From Kitasatospora sp. MAA4 (GTDB taxonomy: Bacteria; Actinomycetota; Actinomycetes; Streptomycetales; Streptomycetaceae), in contig NZ_JARZAI010000043.1 of NCBI RefSeq assembly GCF_029893355.1, positions 1 through 56,220 on the forward strand: a DNA stretch of 56,220 nucleotides, written 5' to 3'. How positions within the stretch are numbered: the stretch's first letter is position 1; each line of letters opens with the position of its first letter. Made by a program: the position numbers and the translations under genes. Positions 34,910-42,856 of this stretch are shown here, one piece after another. Under the pieces are notes generated by a model. The model did no database searches, was not told the origin of the DNA, and worked only from the letters and a program-made list of their open reading frames with translations.

Positions 34910-34925
34910 GTTAACGATGCTTAAC
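34910..34925. promoter_or_regulatory. GTTAA-N6-TTAAC inverted repeat upstream of the enoyl-CoA hydratase gene
   Basis: A 5-bp inverted repeat GTTAA / TTAAC with a six-base spacer lies just before the CTGGAGGA ribosome site. The AT-rich arms stand out. It may be a regulator site or part of the promoter. Confidence 0.4.
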
Positions 34926-34944
34926 ACCTTCTGGAGGACTCGCC

Positions 34945-35718
34945 ATGACGCGGTTCGTCACCCTGGACGTCGAGGACGCCGTCGCCACCATCCGGCTGGC
35001 CCGGCCGCCGATGAACGCCCTCGACGTGGCCATGCAGGACCAGCTCAAGGAGGTCGCCGAGGAGGCCGCCGCCCGGGCCGACGTGCGGGCCGTGGTGATC
35101 TACGGCGGCGAGAAGGTGTTCGCGGCCGGCGCTGACATCAAGGAGATGCAGCGCATGTCGTACACCGACATGGTGCAGCGCGGCGGTGCCCTCCAGGACG
35201 CGTTCACCGCGGTGGCCCGGATCCCCAAGCCGGTGGTGGCCGCGGTGACCGGCTACGCGCTGGGCGGCGGCTGCGAGTTGGCGCTCTGCGCGGACATCCG
35301 GATCGCCGGCGAGAACGCCAAGCTCGGCCAGCCGGAGATCCTGCTCGGCCTGATCCCCGGCGCCGGCGGCACCCAGCGCCTGGCCCGCCTGGTCGGCCCG
35401 TCCAAGGCGAAGGACCTGATCTTCACCGGCCGCATGGTGCGCGCCGACGAGGCGCTGCGGATCGGCCTGGTCGACCAGGTCGTCCCGGCCGAGGAGGTCT
35501 ACTCCGCCGCCCTGGCCTGGGCCGGCAAGCTGGCCGCCGGCCCGGCCTGGGCGCTGCGTGCGGCGAAGGAGGCCGTGGACCGCGGCCTGGAGAGCGACAT
35601 CGACTCCGGCCTCGCGCTGGAGCGCTCGCTCTTCGCCGGCCTGTTCGCCACCGAGGACCGCGACACCGGCATGCGCAGCTTCGTCGAGGACGGCCCGGGC
35701 AAGGCCAAGTTCGCGTAG
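34945..35718 (+). CDS. Enoyl-CoA hydratase/isomerase family protein
   Basis: This encodes a 257-residue crotonase-fold enzyme. The oxyanion-hole segment is AAGADIKEM (residues 60-68) and the catalytic glutamates are Glu111 in GGGCELALCAD and Glu131 in GQPEILLGLIPGAGG, so hydratase activity is credible. It adds water to trans-2-enoyl-CoA in fatty acid beta-oxidation. TGGAGGA precedes the ATG. No other beta-oxidation genes are near. It is followed by a heptamer repeat and a convergent MFS gene. Confidence 0.92.
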   Translation: MTRFVTLDVEDAVATIRLARPPMNALDVAMQDQLKEVAEEAAARADVRAVVIYGGEKVFAAGADIKEMQRMSYTDMVQRGGALQDAFTAVARIPKPVVAAVTGYALGGGCELALCADIRIAGENAKLGQPEILLGLIPGAGGTQRLARLVGPSKAKDLIFTGRMVRADEALRIGLVDQVVPAEEVYSAALAWAGKLAAGPAWALRAAKEAVDRGLESDIDSGLALERSLFAGLFATEDRDTGMRSFVEDGPGKAKFA

Positions 35719-35760
35719 CCGTCAGCCGTCAGCCGTCAGCCGTCAGCTGTCAGCCTTCAG
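35717..35760. repeat. Six-copy heptamer tandem repeat (AGCCGTC)
   Basis: Four perfect AGCCGTC copies then AGCTGTC and AGCCTTC occupy 35717-35758. The array starts at the last base of the enoyl-CoA hydratase stop codon and runs into the end of the convergent MFS gene. On the other strand it reads GACGGCT, one base different from the array at 43474-43515. Confidence 0.8.
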
Positions 35761-36959
35761 TCGGCCGCCGGCCTCCACCACCGCCTCTGGGGGAGGCCGG
35801 CGTGCCGCGTCCGCAGGCCGGGGGCCAGTGCCAGGGTGACCGCTGCCGACAGCACCGCCACGCAGGTCATCGCCGTTGCGGGGGAGGTCTGTTGGGCGAC
35901 GGCGCCGGCCAGCGCGGCGCCCGCGCCCTGCATTGTGAGCATGCCGGAGGAGTGCAGCCCCAGCGCCTGCCCGCTCAACTCGTCGGGCGTCAGGGCCATC
36001 AGGCGCTCCTGGAGCAGCAGGCTCGCCGAGTAGCCGACCGAGGCGAGGACGACGGCGGCCACCGCGAGCGGCAGCGCCGGGTTCAGCGCGAAGACCAGGT
36101 AGGGGACGGCGAGCAGCAGGCGCAGCGGTGATCCGAGCCGCTCCTTCCACCGGGCCGGCAGGAAGCGGCCGGTGACGGTGTCCCCGACCAGCATGCCGAG
36201 CGCGGCGAACGCGAACAGCATCCCGGCGTGCCGGGGAGAGTAGGGGACGAAGAGCGACTCGCAGCCGACGATCAGCCCGTTGGGCACCCAGAGCGCCAGG
36301 AAGACACAGCGGCGCGGTGCGGACGACCACAGCCGCGCGTTGGTCCGCCAGGTCTGCGCGACGGACGGCCGGCCGGTGGCACGCGGCGCCCGCCGTCCCA
36401 GGCCGAACCGGGCGACAGCAGCCGCGGCGAGGCCCAGTGCGGCGCCGACGAGCAGGGTGCCGCGCGGCGACACGGTGGAGACCAGCACGCCGCCCAGCGC
36501 GTACCCGCAGACCTGCAGGACGCCGACGGACATGTTCAGCACCGAGCGGCCGAGCAGGTAACCCTCCCTGGAGAGGATCTCGTTGAGCAGCCCGTACCGC
36601 ACGCCGCCGCCCAGCGAGCCGACCATCCCGAGGGCTAGCAGCACGGCGAAGGCGGCCCCCACGGGCAGCCCCGGGACGGCCTGGGCGGCGTCGCCGAGCC
36701 CGAAGAGCAGAGCAAGGCCGGTCAGTGCCGCGCGCGGCGGCAACCGGTCGGCCGCCGACAGCAGCGTGGTGGCGCCGACCACTTGGGCCAGCGAGGGGCC
36801 GAACATCGCCAGGGCGGAGAGCAGCGGCGAGCCGGTGGAGGCGTAGATCAGCGTGCCGAGAGCCGGCCCGGCGACCGTCGAGGCCGCCACCTGCAGCGCA
36901 GACGTCAGAAAGTAGGGCGTGAACTCCGGTGTGCGGAAGAGCTCTTGGTAGGTGCGCAT
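35757..36959 (-). CDS. MFS transporter beside an ArsR-type regulator
   Basis: This encodes a 400-residue membrane protein with about 12 predicted helices. It opens with MRTYQELFRTPEFTPYF and shows MFS-like helices, with ADRLPPRA in the loop between helices 2 and 3. It is divergent from the ArsR-type gene at 37043, 83 bases away, a common exporter-regulator arrangement. It probably exports a small or toxic compound; the substrate is unknown. The 3' end lies at the edge of the heptamer array. Confidence 0.85.
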   Translation of the reverse strand: MRTYQELFRTPEFTPYFLTSALQVAASTVAGPALGTLIYASTGSPLLSALAMFGPSLAQVVGATTLLSAADRLPPRAALTGLALLFGLGDAAQAVPGLPVGAAFAVLLALGMVGSLGGGVRYGLLNEILSREGYLLGRSVLNMSVGVLQVCGYALGGVLVSTVSPRGTLLVGAALGLAAAAVARFGLGRRAPRATGRPSVAQTWRTNARLWSSAPRRCVFLALWVPNGLIVGCESLFVPYSPRHAGMLFAFAALGMLVGDTVTGRFLPARWKERLGSPLRLLLAVPYLVFALNPALPLAVAAVVLASVGYSASLLLQERLMALTPDELSGQALGLHSSGMLTMQGAGAALAGAVAQQTSPATAMTCVAVLSAAVTLALAPGLRTRHAGLPQRRWWRPAAD

Positions 36960-36998
36960 GATCGAAGTCTCGGCGGCCCGGCCGCCGGGGCGTTACTC

Positions 36999-37016
36999 TT
37001 TCGTGCTGGAGCGAAA
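36999..37016. promoter_or_regulatory. TTTCG-N8-CGAAA palindrome, candidate ArsR-type operator
   Basis: TTTCG at 36999-37003 and CGAAA at 37012-37016 form an inverted repeat in the 83-base divergent region between the MFS gene and the ArsR-type gene. Its position fits an operator for that regulator. Confidence 0.45.
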
Positions 37017-37042
37017 CCACGGGACCTGCGGAGGGTCGGACG

Positions 37043-38020
37043 ATGGGCTGGTGGCAGGTCAACGCGGACACCCTGGTGAGCAGCCGGTTCGTCCTCTCGC
37101 CCGTCGCCGAGACCGTCGCGAGCCTGATGGAGTTGGAGTGGGGACGCGCCGCACACCCCGCCGAGCGCGACTGGCTGAACGCCCACCAACCCGCCCACCG
37201 GGCGCGGTTGGCCGAGGACCCGGTCACCGCGCAGCTCGTCCGGGTCGGGCTCGGCGGGCACTGGAACGCCGACTTCCTCACCCCCACGCCGAGTGGCCGG
37301 GGTGAGCAGTCGTTCGAGGAGGAGCTGGCGAGGATCCGCGCGACGCCGCCCGAGGAGGCCCGAGCAAATCTGACGATCTCTCAGGGCGGGCCGCTCCCAA
37401 GCGCGTTGTGCCGATCCGATCTGCCGGACCGCGCCGCCGACCTGCTGGAGTGGGTCTGGACCGAGACCGTCCTACCGTACTGGTCGCGGCGTCGACGGAT
37501 CATCGAGGCCGATGTCGTGGCCCGCACCGCGCAGTTGAGCCAGGGCGGCTGGGCGGCGGCACTGGACGACATGCGTCCGGGGATGCGGTGGCTGGGGGAG
37601 GGCCGACTCCAGATCAACGCCTACGACTACCCACCGCGCGAGATCTCCGGCGCGCAACTGCTCTTCGTCCCGATCACCCCGCGCCGGGGCTGGGTCTCCT
37701 GGGACGCGCTGCCCGCCTTCGGCCCCCGGTACGCCGTGGTGTACCCGTGCGCGGGGGTGCTGGCCGGAGCGGACCGGGCCGGGCCGCCCGAGGCGCTGGG
37801 CGCGCTGCTCGGCCCGGCCCGGGCGGGCGTGCTGGTCCTGCTGGACACCCCGAAGAGCACGACGCAGCTGGTGGCCCTGACCGGCCAGGGCCTCGGATCG
37901 GTCGGCCGCCACCTCAAGGTCCTGCTGGACGCCCGGCTGGTGGGCCGCCGCCGCGCCGGCCGGTCCGTCCTCTACTACCGGACGGACGCCGGCGAGACCC
38001 TGGTCCGGGCCCAGAACTAG
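37043..38020 (+). CDS. ArsR-type regulator with N-terminal DUF5937-like domain
   Basis: This encodes a 325-residue protein. The N-terminal 230 residues match the DUF5937 type found in actinomycete ArsR regulators, and the C-terminal ~80 residues form a winged helix with STTQLVALTGQGLGSVGRHL and RRAGRSVLYYRT. It is probably a repressor of the divergent MFS exporter. The last four bases CTAG are shared with the stop of the GNAT gene on the other strand. The ligand is unknown; no clear metal-binding Cys pair was seen. Confidence 0.8.
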   Translation: MGWWQVNADTLVSSRFVLSPVAETVASLMELEWGRAAHPAERDWLNAHQPAHRARLAEDPVTAQLVRVGLGGHWNADFLTPTPSGRGEQSFEEELARIRATPPEEARANLTISQGGPLPSALCRSDLPDRAADLLEWVWTETVLPYWSRRRRIIEADVVARTAQLSQGGWAAALDDMRPGMRWLGEGRLQINAYDYPPREISGAQLLFVPITPRRGWVSWDALPAFGPRYAVVYPCAGVLAGADRAGPPEALGALLGPARAGVLVLLDTPKSTTQLVALTGQGLGSVGRHLKVLLDARLVGRRRAGRSVLYYRTDAGETLVRAQN

Positions 38021-38661
38021 AGCTTTACGAGCAGCGCTTCCGCGCCCACCGGACGGTACCCGGCGGCCTGGAAGGTGCGGACGCTGGTCGCGTTGCCCGG
38101 CGCCTGCTGCGCCCACACCGCCTCGCCCTCGGGCAGCAGATGACGGGCGCTCAACGCCAGCGCCCGGCCCAGCCCTTGGCCTTGCGCCTGCGGGTCGACC
38201 TCGATCGCCGCCTCCCACCGCCCGGCCACCGCCCGCCCGAGCACCAGCAACCCACCGGGCACCGTCCAGGCTCGGACGCCCTCGCGGTAGCGCAGCGCCC
38301 GGACGATCCGCGGGTGCTCGCGGTCCTCGATCTCGCGCAGCGCCAGCGGCGGTTGGCCCGGCAGGCGGCCGGCGACGGTGAGCAGGTCAATGGTGTTCAC
38401 CGCCCGTCCGGTCCGCTGCTCGAACGCGGACAGGAACGCCGGACTCATCGGCGCCGCCAGCGGATCGGCCGCCGTCCCGGCCAGCGTCTCGTGCACCCAC
38501 GCCGGATCCTCGTCCGTGAACACCACCGCATGCGCGCTGAATGCCAGTACCCCCGCATCCCGCTCCGACGGCTGCGGCACCACCGTGAGCGTTCCGTCCG
38601 GGGGCGGGAACACCCCGCGCGCCGCGTTGTCGAGGAAGCCGGCCAGTGTCTGTTCGTCCAT
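38017..38661 (-). CDS. GNAT-family N-acetyltransferase
   Basis: This encodes a 214-residue acetyltransferase-like protein. The acetyl-CoA-binding segment is QAQGQGLGRALALSA, with AAIEVDP as the preceding strand and an ATSVRTFQAAGYRPVG C-terminal motif. The N-terminal ~100 residues are less typical of GNATs. ATG 38661 was chosen, with an in-frame GTG/ATG a few codons upstream. Substrate unknown; it could modify a small amine or protein. It is convergent with the ArsR-type gene and shares the CTAG stop palindrome. Confidence 0.78.
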   Translation of the reverse strand: MDEQTLAGFLDNAARGVFPPPDGTLTVVPQPSERDAGVLAFSAHAVVFTDEDPAWVHETLAGTAADPLAAPMSPAFLSAFEQRTGRAVNTIDLLTVAGRLPGQPPLALREIEDREHPRIVRALRYREGVRAWTVPGGLLVLGRAVAGRWEAAIEVDPQAQGQGLGRALALSARHLLPEGEAVWAQQAPGNATSVRTFQAAGYRPVGAEALLVKL

Positions 38662-38756
38662 GATCACCACTGTAATCGGCCGATGTCCGGCGGGGGTTGC
38701 CCAGTACGCTGCAACGGCTGGATGCTCTGCGGAGGACGAACGGGTGGGTGGCCGGG

Positions 38757-41006
38757 ATGGCGGTGCCGGAGAACACGATCAACGGGGGGACGGTCGGCGC
38801 CTCGGTCATGGCAGGGGTCGCCCATGTGACCATCCAGCAGCCGCCGGAACCGGCCGCGGCCGTGTTGCCGTTGCTGCCCGAGCCGGCGCCGCTGCCGTCC
38901 GTTCCGCCCGGGTTCACCGGCCGTGAGGACGAGGTCGACGGGCTGCTCGACCTCCTCGGCCGGACGACCCCCGGTGACGACCCCGAGGTGCCGGCGGTGG
39001 TGGTGACCGCGGTGGCCGGGATGGGCGGGATCGGGAAGACCACCCTCGCCCTGGCCGCCGGGCGCGACGCCCTGCGCTGCGGCCTCTTCACGGGAGCGCT
39101 GTTCCTCGACCTCCAGGGCTACGACGACACCCCCGTGGAGGCCGGACAGGCGCTCGACGGCGTGCTGCGGGCGCTCGGCGTGGCGGTCGAGCAGATCCCG
39201 CCCGAGGACCACGCCCGCGCCGCCCTCTACCGCGCGCAACTCCAGCTCCGCACGCGGCACGGGCAGCGGATCCTGGTGATCGCGGACAACGCCTCGCACC
39301 TCGGACAGGTCCAGCACCTGCTGCCGCCAGCAGACGGCCCGCACCGCCTGCTGGTCACCTCCCGCGACGACCTGCCCGGGCTCGGCGCCCGCCTGCTCGA
39401 CCTCGACGTCCTGGCACCCGAACCCGCCGCCCGGCTGATCCGCACCGCCATCGCCATCCCGCTGCCCAAGGACACCCGGGTCGCCGACGATCCGGCCGGC
39501 GCCGCCCGGGTGGCGGAGCTGTGCGGCTTCCTGCCGCTGGCCCTGCAGATCGCCGCCGCCCAGCTGGTCGCCGAACGCCACCTCAAGCCCGCCCAACTCG
39601 CCGATGATCTGGACGACATCGACGGACGGCTGGACGTCCTGGACGACGGGAGCCGAACCGTCCGAGCGGTACTGGACCGCTCCTACCGGCGCCTGGCGCC
39701 CACCCACGCCGAACTCTTCCGGATCCTGGCCCTCAACCCGGGACCCGATGTGTCCACCGAGAGCGTCGTCGGATTCACGGGAGCGGCGAAGGCGAGGGAC
39801 GTACGGGCACGGCTTACTGCGCTGGCCCGGGCCAGCCTCATCCGCCAGGACGCCGAGTCGGGGCGCTGGCGGATGCACGACCTGGTGCGGGCGTATGCGA
39901 CCGAGCGGGCACACGCGCACCCGGCTGCGGCGGCCGCCGCATTGCGCCGGATCCTGGAGTACTACGACCGCACTGCTTGGGAGGCCAACGCCCAGCTGGA
40001 TGGGCCGCCCGCCCGGCGGCCTCGAGTGCGGTTCCAGGACCGGGCCGAGGCGCTGGCATGGTTTGACGAGGAACGTGAGAACGCTATCGCCGCCGTTCAC
40101 AGTGCCCTTGGTGCTGGCCGTTTCGACATCGCCCACGGCCTTCCGACGTATCTGGCGAAGCATCTGTCGCTGCGTCGGCGTCTTGGAGAGTGGCTGACCA
40201 TCGCCATCATCAGCCGTGACGCCGCAAACGCCACCGAGAACCGCCACGACCAAGCTGGCGCGGGGGACAACCTCGGCATCGCCCTGAGAGAGCTGGGGAG
40301 GTTTCATGAGGCCGCCGACGTTCACCAGAGTGCGCTGGTCCTTTACCAGGACCTCGGCGACCAACACGGCGCCGCCGGAGCGTGGGACAGCCTCGGCATT
40401 GCCCTTCAAGGACTGGGGAGGTTTGAGGAGGCTGCCGACGTCCACCGGAGTGCTCTGGCCCTTTATCAGGACCTCGGTGACCAGCAGGGTACTGCCGGGG
40501 CGTGGGACGGCCTCGGTGCCGCCCTTCGGGGGCTGGGGAGGTTTGAGGAGGCTGTCGACGCCCACCAGATTGCTCTCGCCACCTACTTGAGCCTCAGCGA
40601 CGAGCAGGGTGTCGCCAGGGCATGGAATAACCTGGGCAACGCGCTTGAGGACCTGGGGAGGTTTCAGGAGGCTGCCGACGCCCACCTGACCGCTCTCGCC
40701 ATCCACCAGGACCTCGACGACCAGCACAGCGCCGCTACGGCCTGGAACAATGCTGGTGTAGCCCTGCGTGGTCTGGAGTTATTCGAAGAGGCCACGGCGG
40801 CTGCGAATCGAGCGGTCGCGATCTTCAGGGAACTACGCGACGCGCGCCGCGGAGGCGAGGCCCTGGACGAACTCGCCGACACCCTGCGTGCCGCCGGCCA
40901 CCCGGCGGCCGACGTCCGCTCGGTGCGCGAGGAATCCGCAGACGCCTACCGACGGGCCGGCGCGGCCGACAAGGCCGCGGACGTCCTCGCCAAGCCCGAC
41001 GAGTAG
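38757..41006 (+). CDS. NB-ARC/TPR STAND-type protein with an amyloid-motif-like N-terminus
   Basis: This encodes a 749-residue STAND ATPase. An N-terminal segment (ENTINGGTVGASVMAGVAHV, residues 5-24) resembles short actinobacterial signalling motifs found before NB-ARC domains. NB-ARC follows: P-loop GMGGIGKTT (residues 88-96), ILVIADNA as Walker B, LLVTSRDDL, a GFLPLALQIA motif and RWRMHDLVRAYA as the MHD motif. The C-terminal part is five 40-residue TPR units with a shared LGRFEEA core. A TTA codon lies at 40779-40781. It lacks a DNA-binding domain, so it is not a SARP. It is likely a signalling or defence switch; activity is inferred. Confidence 0.87.
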   Translation: MAVPENTINGGTVGASVMAGVAHVTIQQPPEPAAAVLPLLPEPAPLPSVPPGFTGREDEVDGLLDLLGRTTPGDDPEVPAVVVTAVAGMGGIGKTTLALAAGRDALRCGLFTGALFLDLQGYDDTPVEAGQALDGVLRALGVAVEQIPPEDHARAALYRAQLQLRTRHGQRILVIADNASHLGQVQHLLPPADGPHRLLVTSRDDLPGLGARLLDLDVLAPEPAARLIRTAIAIPLPKDTRVADDPAGAARVAELCGFLPLALQIAAAQLVAERHLKPAQLADDLDDIDGRLDVLDDGSRTVRAVLDRSYRRLAPTHAELFRILALNPGPDVSTESVVGFTGAAKARDVRARLTALARASLIRQDAESGRWRMHDLVRAYATERAHAHPAAAAAALRRILEYYDRTAWEANAQLDGPPARRPRVRFQDRAEALAWFDEERENAIAAVHSALGAGRFDIAHGLPTYLAKHLSLRRRLGEWLTIAIISRDAANATENRHDQAGAGDNLGIALRELGRFHEAADVHQSALVLYQDLGDQHGAAGAWDSLGIALQGLGRFEEAADVHRSALALYQDLGDQQGTAGAWDGLGAALRGLGRFEEAVDAHQIALATYLSLSDEQGVARAWNNLGNALEDLGRFQEAADAHLTALAIHQDLDDQHSAATAWNNAGVALRGLELFEEATAAANRAVAIFRELRDARRGGEALDELADTLRAAGHPAADVRSVREESADAYRRAGAADKAADVLAKPDE
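40261..40860 (+). repeat. Exact 120-bp periodic TPR-coding repeats
   Basis: Five consecutive 120-bp units code for TPR repeats. The anchor CTGGGGAGGTTT recurs at 40293, 40413, 40533 and 40653, exactly 120 bases apart; the fifth unit is diverged. High nucleotide identity suggests recent duplication or gene conversion. Confidence 0.85.
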
Positions 41007-41146
41007 CGGCCCCCCGTACTGCTCCGGTGATCGAATGCCACCAACCCGCCGGAGCACTGCTGGTAGGGCGCGGGGAGTTGTCCGGTGGCGGCTGGCAGCG
41101 CGCCGCCGGACAGCTCCGACCCGCCCTCAGGACGGGGCTCAGTACT

Positions 41147-42082
41147 TCAGGACGGAATGCTGAGCACCGTCCGCCCCCGGGCGCGCCCGCGCTCCACCTG
41201 GGTCAGGGCGTCGGCGGCCCGGTCGAGCGGCAGCACCGTCTGCACGACGGGCCGCAGCTCGCCGGACGCCACCAGTTCTGCTATCCGGGCCAGTTGGGCG
41301 CCGTCCGGGTGCATGAAGAAGGCGCTGGCCTGCACGCCCCACTGGGCCTTCTTGGCCTCGACGTCGGGGATGAAGACGATCGACACCAGGGTGCCGCCCG
41401 GCTTGAGCAGCGCGAACGACCGGTCCTGGGTGTCCCCGCCCACGGTGTCGAGGACGACGTCGACGGGCGCGACGACCTCCTCGAACTTCTCGCTGCGGTA
41501 GTCGACCACCTGGTCGGCGCCCAGCCCCCGGACCAGCTCCACGCTGTCCGCGCTCACCGTGGTGACGACCTCGGCGCCCAGGTGCTTGGCGATCTGGATG
41601 GCGGCGGCCCCCACGCCGCCCGCACCGCCGTGGATCAGGACCCGCTGCCCGGCCAGCAGTTGGCTCTGCTCGGTGAGGGCCTGCCAGGCGGTGAGCGCGA
41701 CGAGCGGCAGTGAGGCGGCCTCCTCGAAGGAGATCGACGCGGGCTTGGCCGCGACCAGGGACTCGTCCACCGCCACGAACTCGGCGAAAGCCGCGCCCAG
41801 TTGGGGATCGACCCGGGCGAAGACCTGGTCACCCACCGCGAAGCCCGTGACCGCGTCGCCGACCGCGGCCACCACGCCCGCGACCTCGTTGCCCAGCACG
41901 CGGGCCTGTGCCAGGCCCTCGGGCTGCATGAAGCCCTTGGCGATCAGGTGGTCGATCGGGTTGACCCCGGCTGCCCGGGCCTCGATCAGCACGTCCCGGG
42001 GGCCGACCGCGGGAGCGGGGACCTCGCCGACCGTGACGACGTCGGCGACCGGGCCGTAGCTGTGGATGACTGCTGCCTTCAT
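41147..42082 (-). CDS. NADP-dependent quinone oxidoreductase-like protein (MDR family)
   Basis: This encodes a 311-residue zinc-independent medium-chain dehydrogenase/reductase. It begins MKAAVIHSYG, contains AAGVNPIDHL, GNEVAGVVAAVG and the NADP-binding HGGAGGVGAAAIQIAK. No catalytic or structural zinc Cys cluster is present, which fits quinone/enoyl reductases. GAGGAAAG precedes the ATG at 42082. It lies 45 bases downstream of the DsbA/FrnE-like gene on the same strand and is probably in the TetR-controlled unit. Confidence 0.88.
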   Translation of the reverse strand: MKAAVIHSYGPVADVVTVGEVPAPAVGPRDVLIEARAAGVNPIDHLIAKGFMQPEGLAQARVLGNEVAGVVAAVGDAVTGFAVGDQVFARVDPQLGAAFAEFVAVDESLVAAKPASISFEEAASLPLVALTAWQALTEQSQLLAGQRVLIHGGAGGVGAAAIQIAKHLGAEVVTTVSADSVELVRGLGADQVVDYRSEKFEEVVAPVDVVLDTVGGDTQDRSFALLKPGGTLVSIVFIPDVEAKKAQWGVQASAFFMHPDGAQLARIAELVASGELRPVVQTVLPLDRAADALTQVERGRARGRTVLSIPS

Positions 42083-42127
42083 GGTGCTTTCCTCAAGTAT
42101 CAATGCTGTATGGGCGGGTGGGAGTGT

Positions 42128-42751
42128 TTACGCCTCGGCGGCGACCTTCGTCATGACCTCCAGGAGCAGCTCCGGGCTCTGCGCCCCCTGCACGGCCACC
42201 GCGCCGTCGAAGACGAAGGTGGGCACCGAGGTGATCCCCAGCTGCGCGGCCTCGGCCAGTCCGGCGCGGACCTCCGCGACGCCGTCCTGCGAGGCGAGGA
42301 AGGCGGCGACCTCGGCGCGGTCCAGCCCGGCCGCCGCGCCGATCTCCGCCAGCGCCGCGTGGTCACCGAGGTGGCCGCCGTTGGTGAAGTAGTGGGCCAT
42401 CAGGGCCTCCTTCACGGCGCCCTGCCGCCCGTGGCGCTCGGCGAACCAGAGCAGCCGGTGCGCGGTGAAGGTGTTGGTGGCCACCGCGTCGTCCATCCGG
42501 AAGGTGACGCCCTCGCCGGCGGCCGCCTCGGTGAACGGGCCGAAGATGCTCTGCGCGGGGCGGCCGAACTTCCGCTCGTAGGCCTGCGCGGCCGGCTCGC
42601 CGGCCTCGGAGGCCGCCGGGTTCAGCTGGAACGGGCGGTAGACCACCTCGACGTCGGCCGCTCCCGGGAAAGCCGCCAGGGCCTTCTCGAAGCGGCGCTT
42701 GCCGATGTAGCACCACGGGCATACGACATCCGAGTAGATCTCGACCTTCAC
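42128..42751 (-). CDS. DsbA-family FrnE-like oxidoreductase
   Basis: This encodes a 207-residue thioredoxin-fold protein with active-site Cys11-Pro-Trp-Cys14 in VVCPWCYIGK. No signal peptide is present, so it is cytoplasmic, as in FrnE-like proteins rather than secreted DsbA. It may isomerise polyketide-type aromatic compounds or reduce disulfides; the substrate is unknown. It faces the TetR gene across a 50-bp palindrome and precedes the MDR oxidoreductase. Promoter elements TTGACC and TATGTT lie inside the palindrome. The family call is firm. Confidence 0.92.
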   Translation of the reverse strand: MKVEIYSDVVCPWCYIGKRRFEKALAAFPGAADVEVVYRPFQLNPAASEAGEPAAQAYERKFGRPAQSIFGPFTEAAAGEGVTFRMDDAVATNTFTAHRLLWFAERHGRQGAVKEALMAHYFTNGGHLGDHAALAEIGAAAGLDRAEVAAFLASQDGVAEVRAGLAEAAQLGITSVPTFVFDGAVAVQGAQSPELLLEVMTKVAAEA

Positions 42752-42788
42752 GACTGCTCCTGACGGGTCCGGTGACGGCGAGAGGAGT

Positions 42789-42838
42789 ATTTGACCTCTC
42801 GTTCCAGAACATACCCATTCTGGAACGATAGGTCAAAT
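42789..42838. promoter_or_regulatory. 50-bp near-perfect palindromic operator in a TetR/FrnE intergenic region
   Basis: The left arm is ATTTGACCT (42789-42797), one base, then TCGTTCCAGAA (42799-42809). The right arm is TTCTGGAACGA (42818-42828), one base, then AGGTCAAAT (42830-42838). Only the single base between the blocks breaks symmetry, giving 20 of 21 paired positions around an 8-base spacer. It lies between the divergent FrnE-like and TetR genes and is a very likely TetR operator. Confidence 0.85.
42808..42836 (-). promoter_or_regulatory. Promoter of the FrnE-like gene inside the palindrome
   Basis: Reading leftward, TTGACC (42836-42831) and TATGTT (42813-42808) are spaced by 17 bases, a near-ideal sigma-70-type promoter embedded in the palindrome. 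Binding of a TetR dimer here would block it. Confidence 0.65.
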
Positions 42839-42856
42839 AGTTGTAGCGTTGGCCCC

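Noticed and set aside
40261..40860. CRISPR-like or satellite repeat
   Set aside because: The 120-bp repeats are in frame and code for TPR units with no spacer structure.
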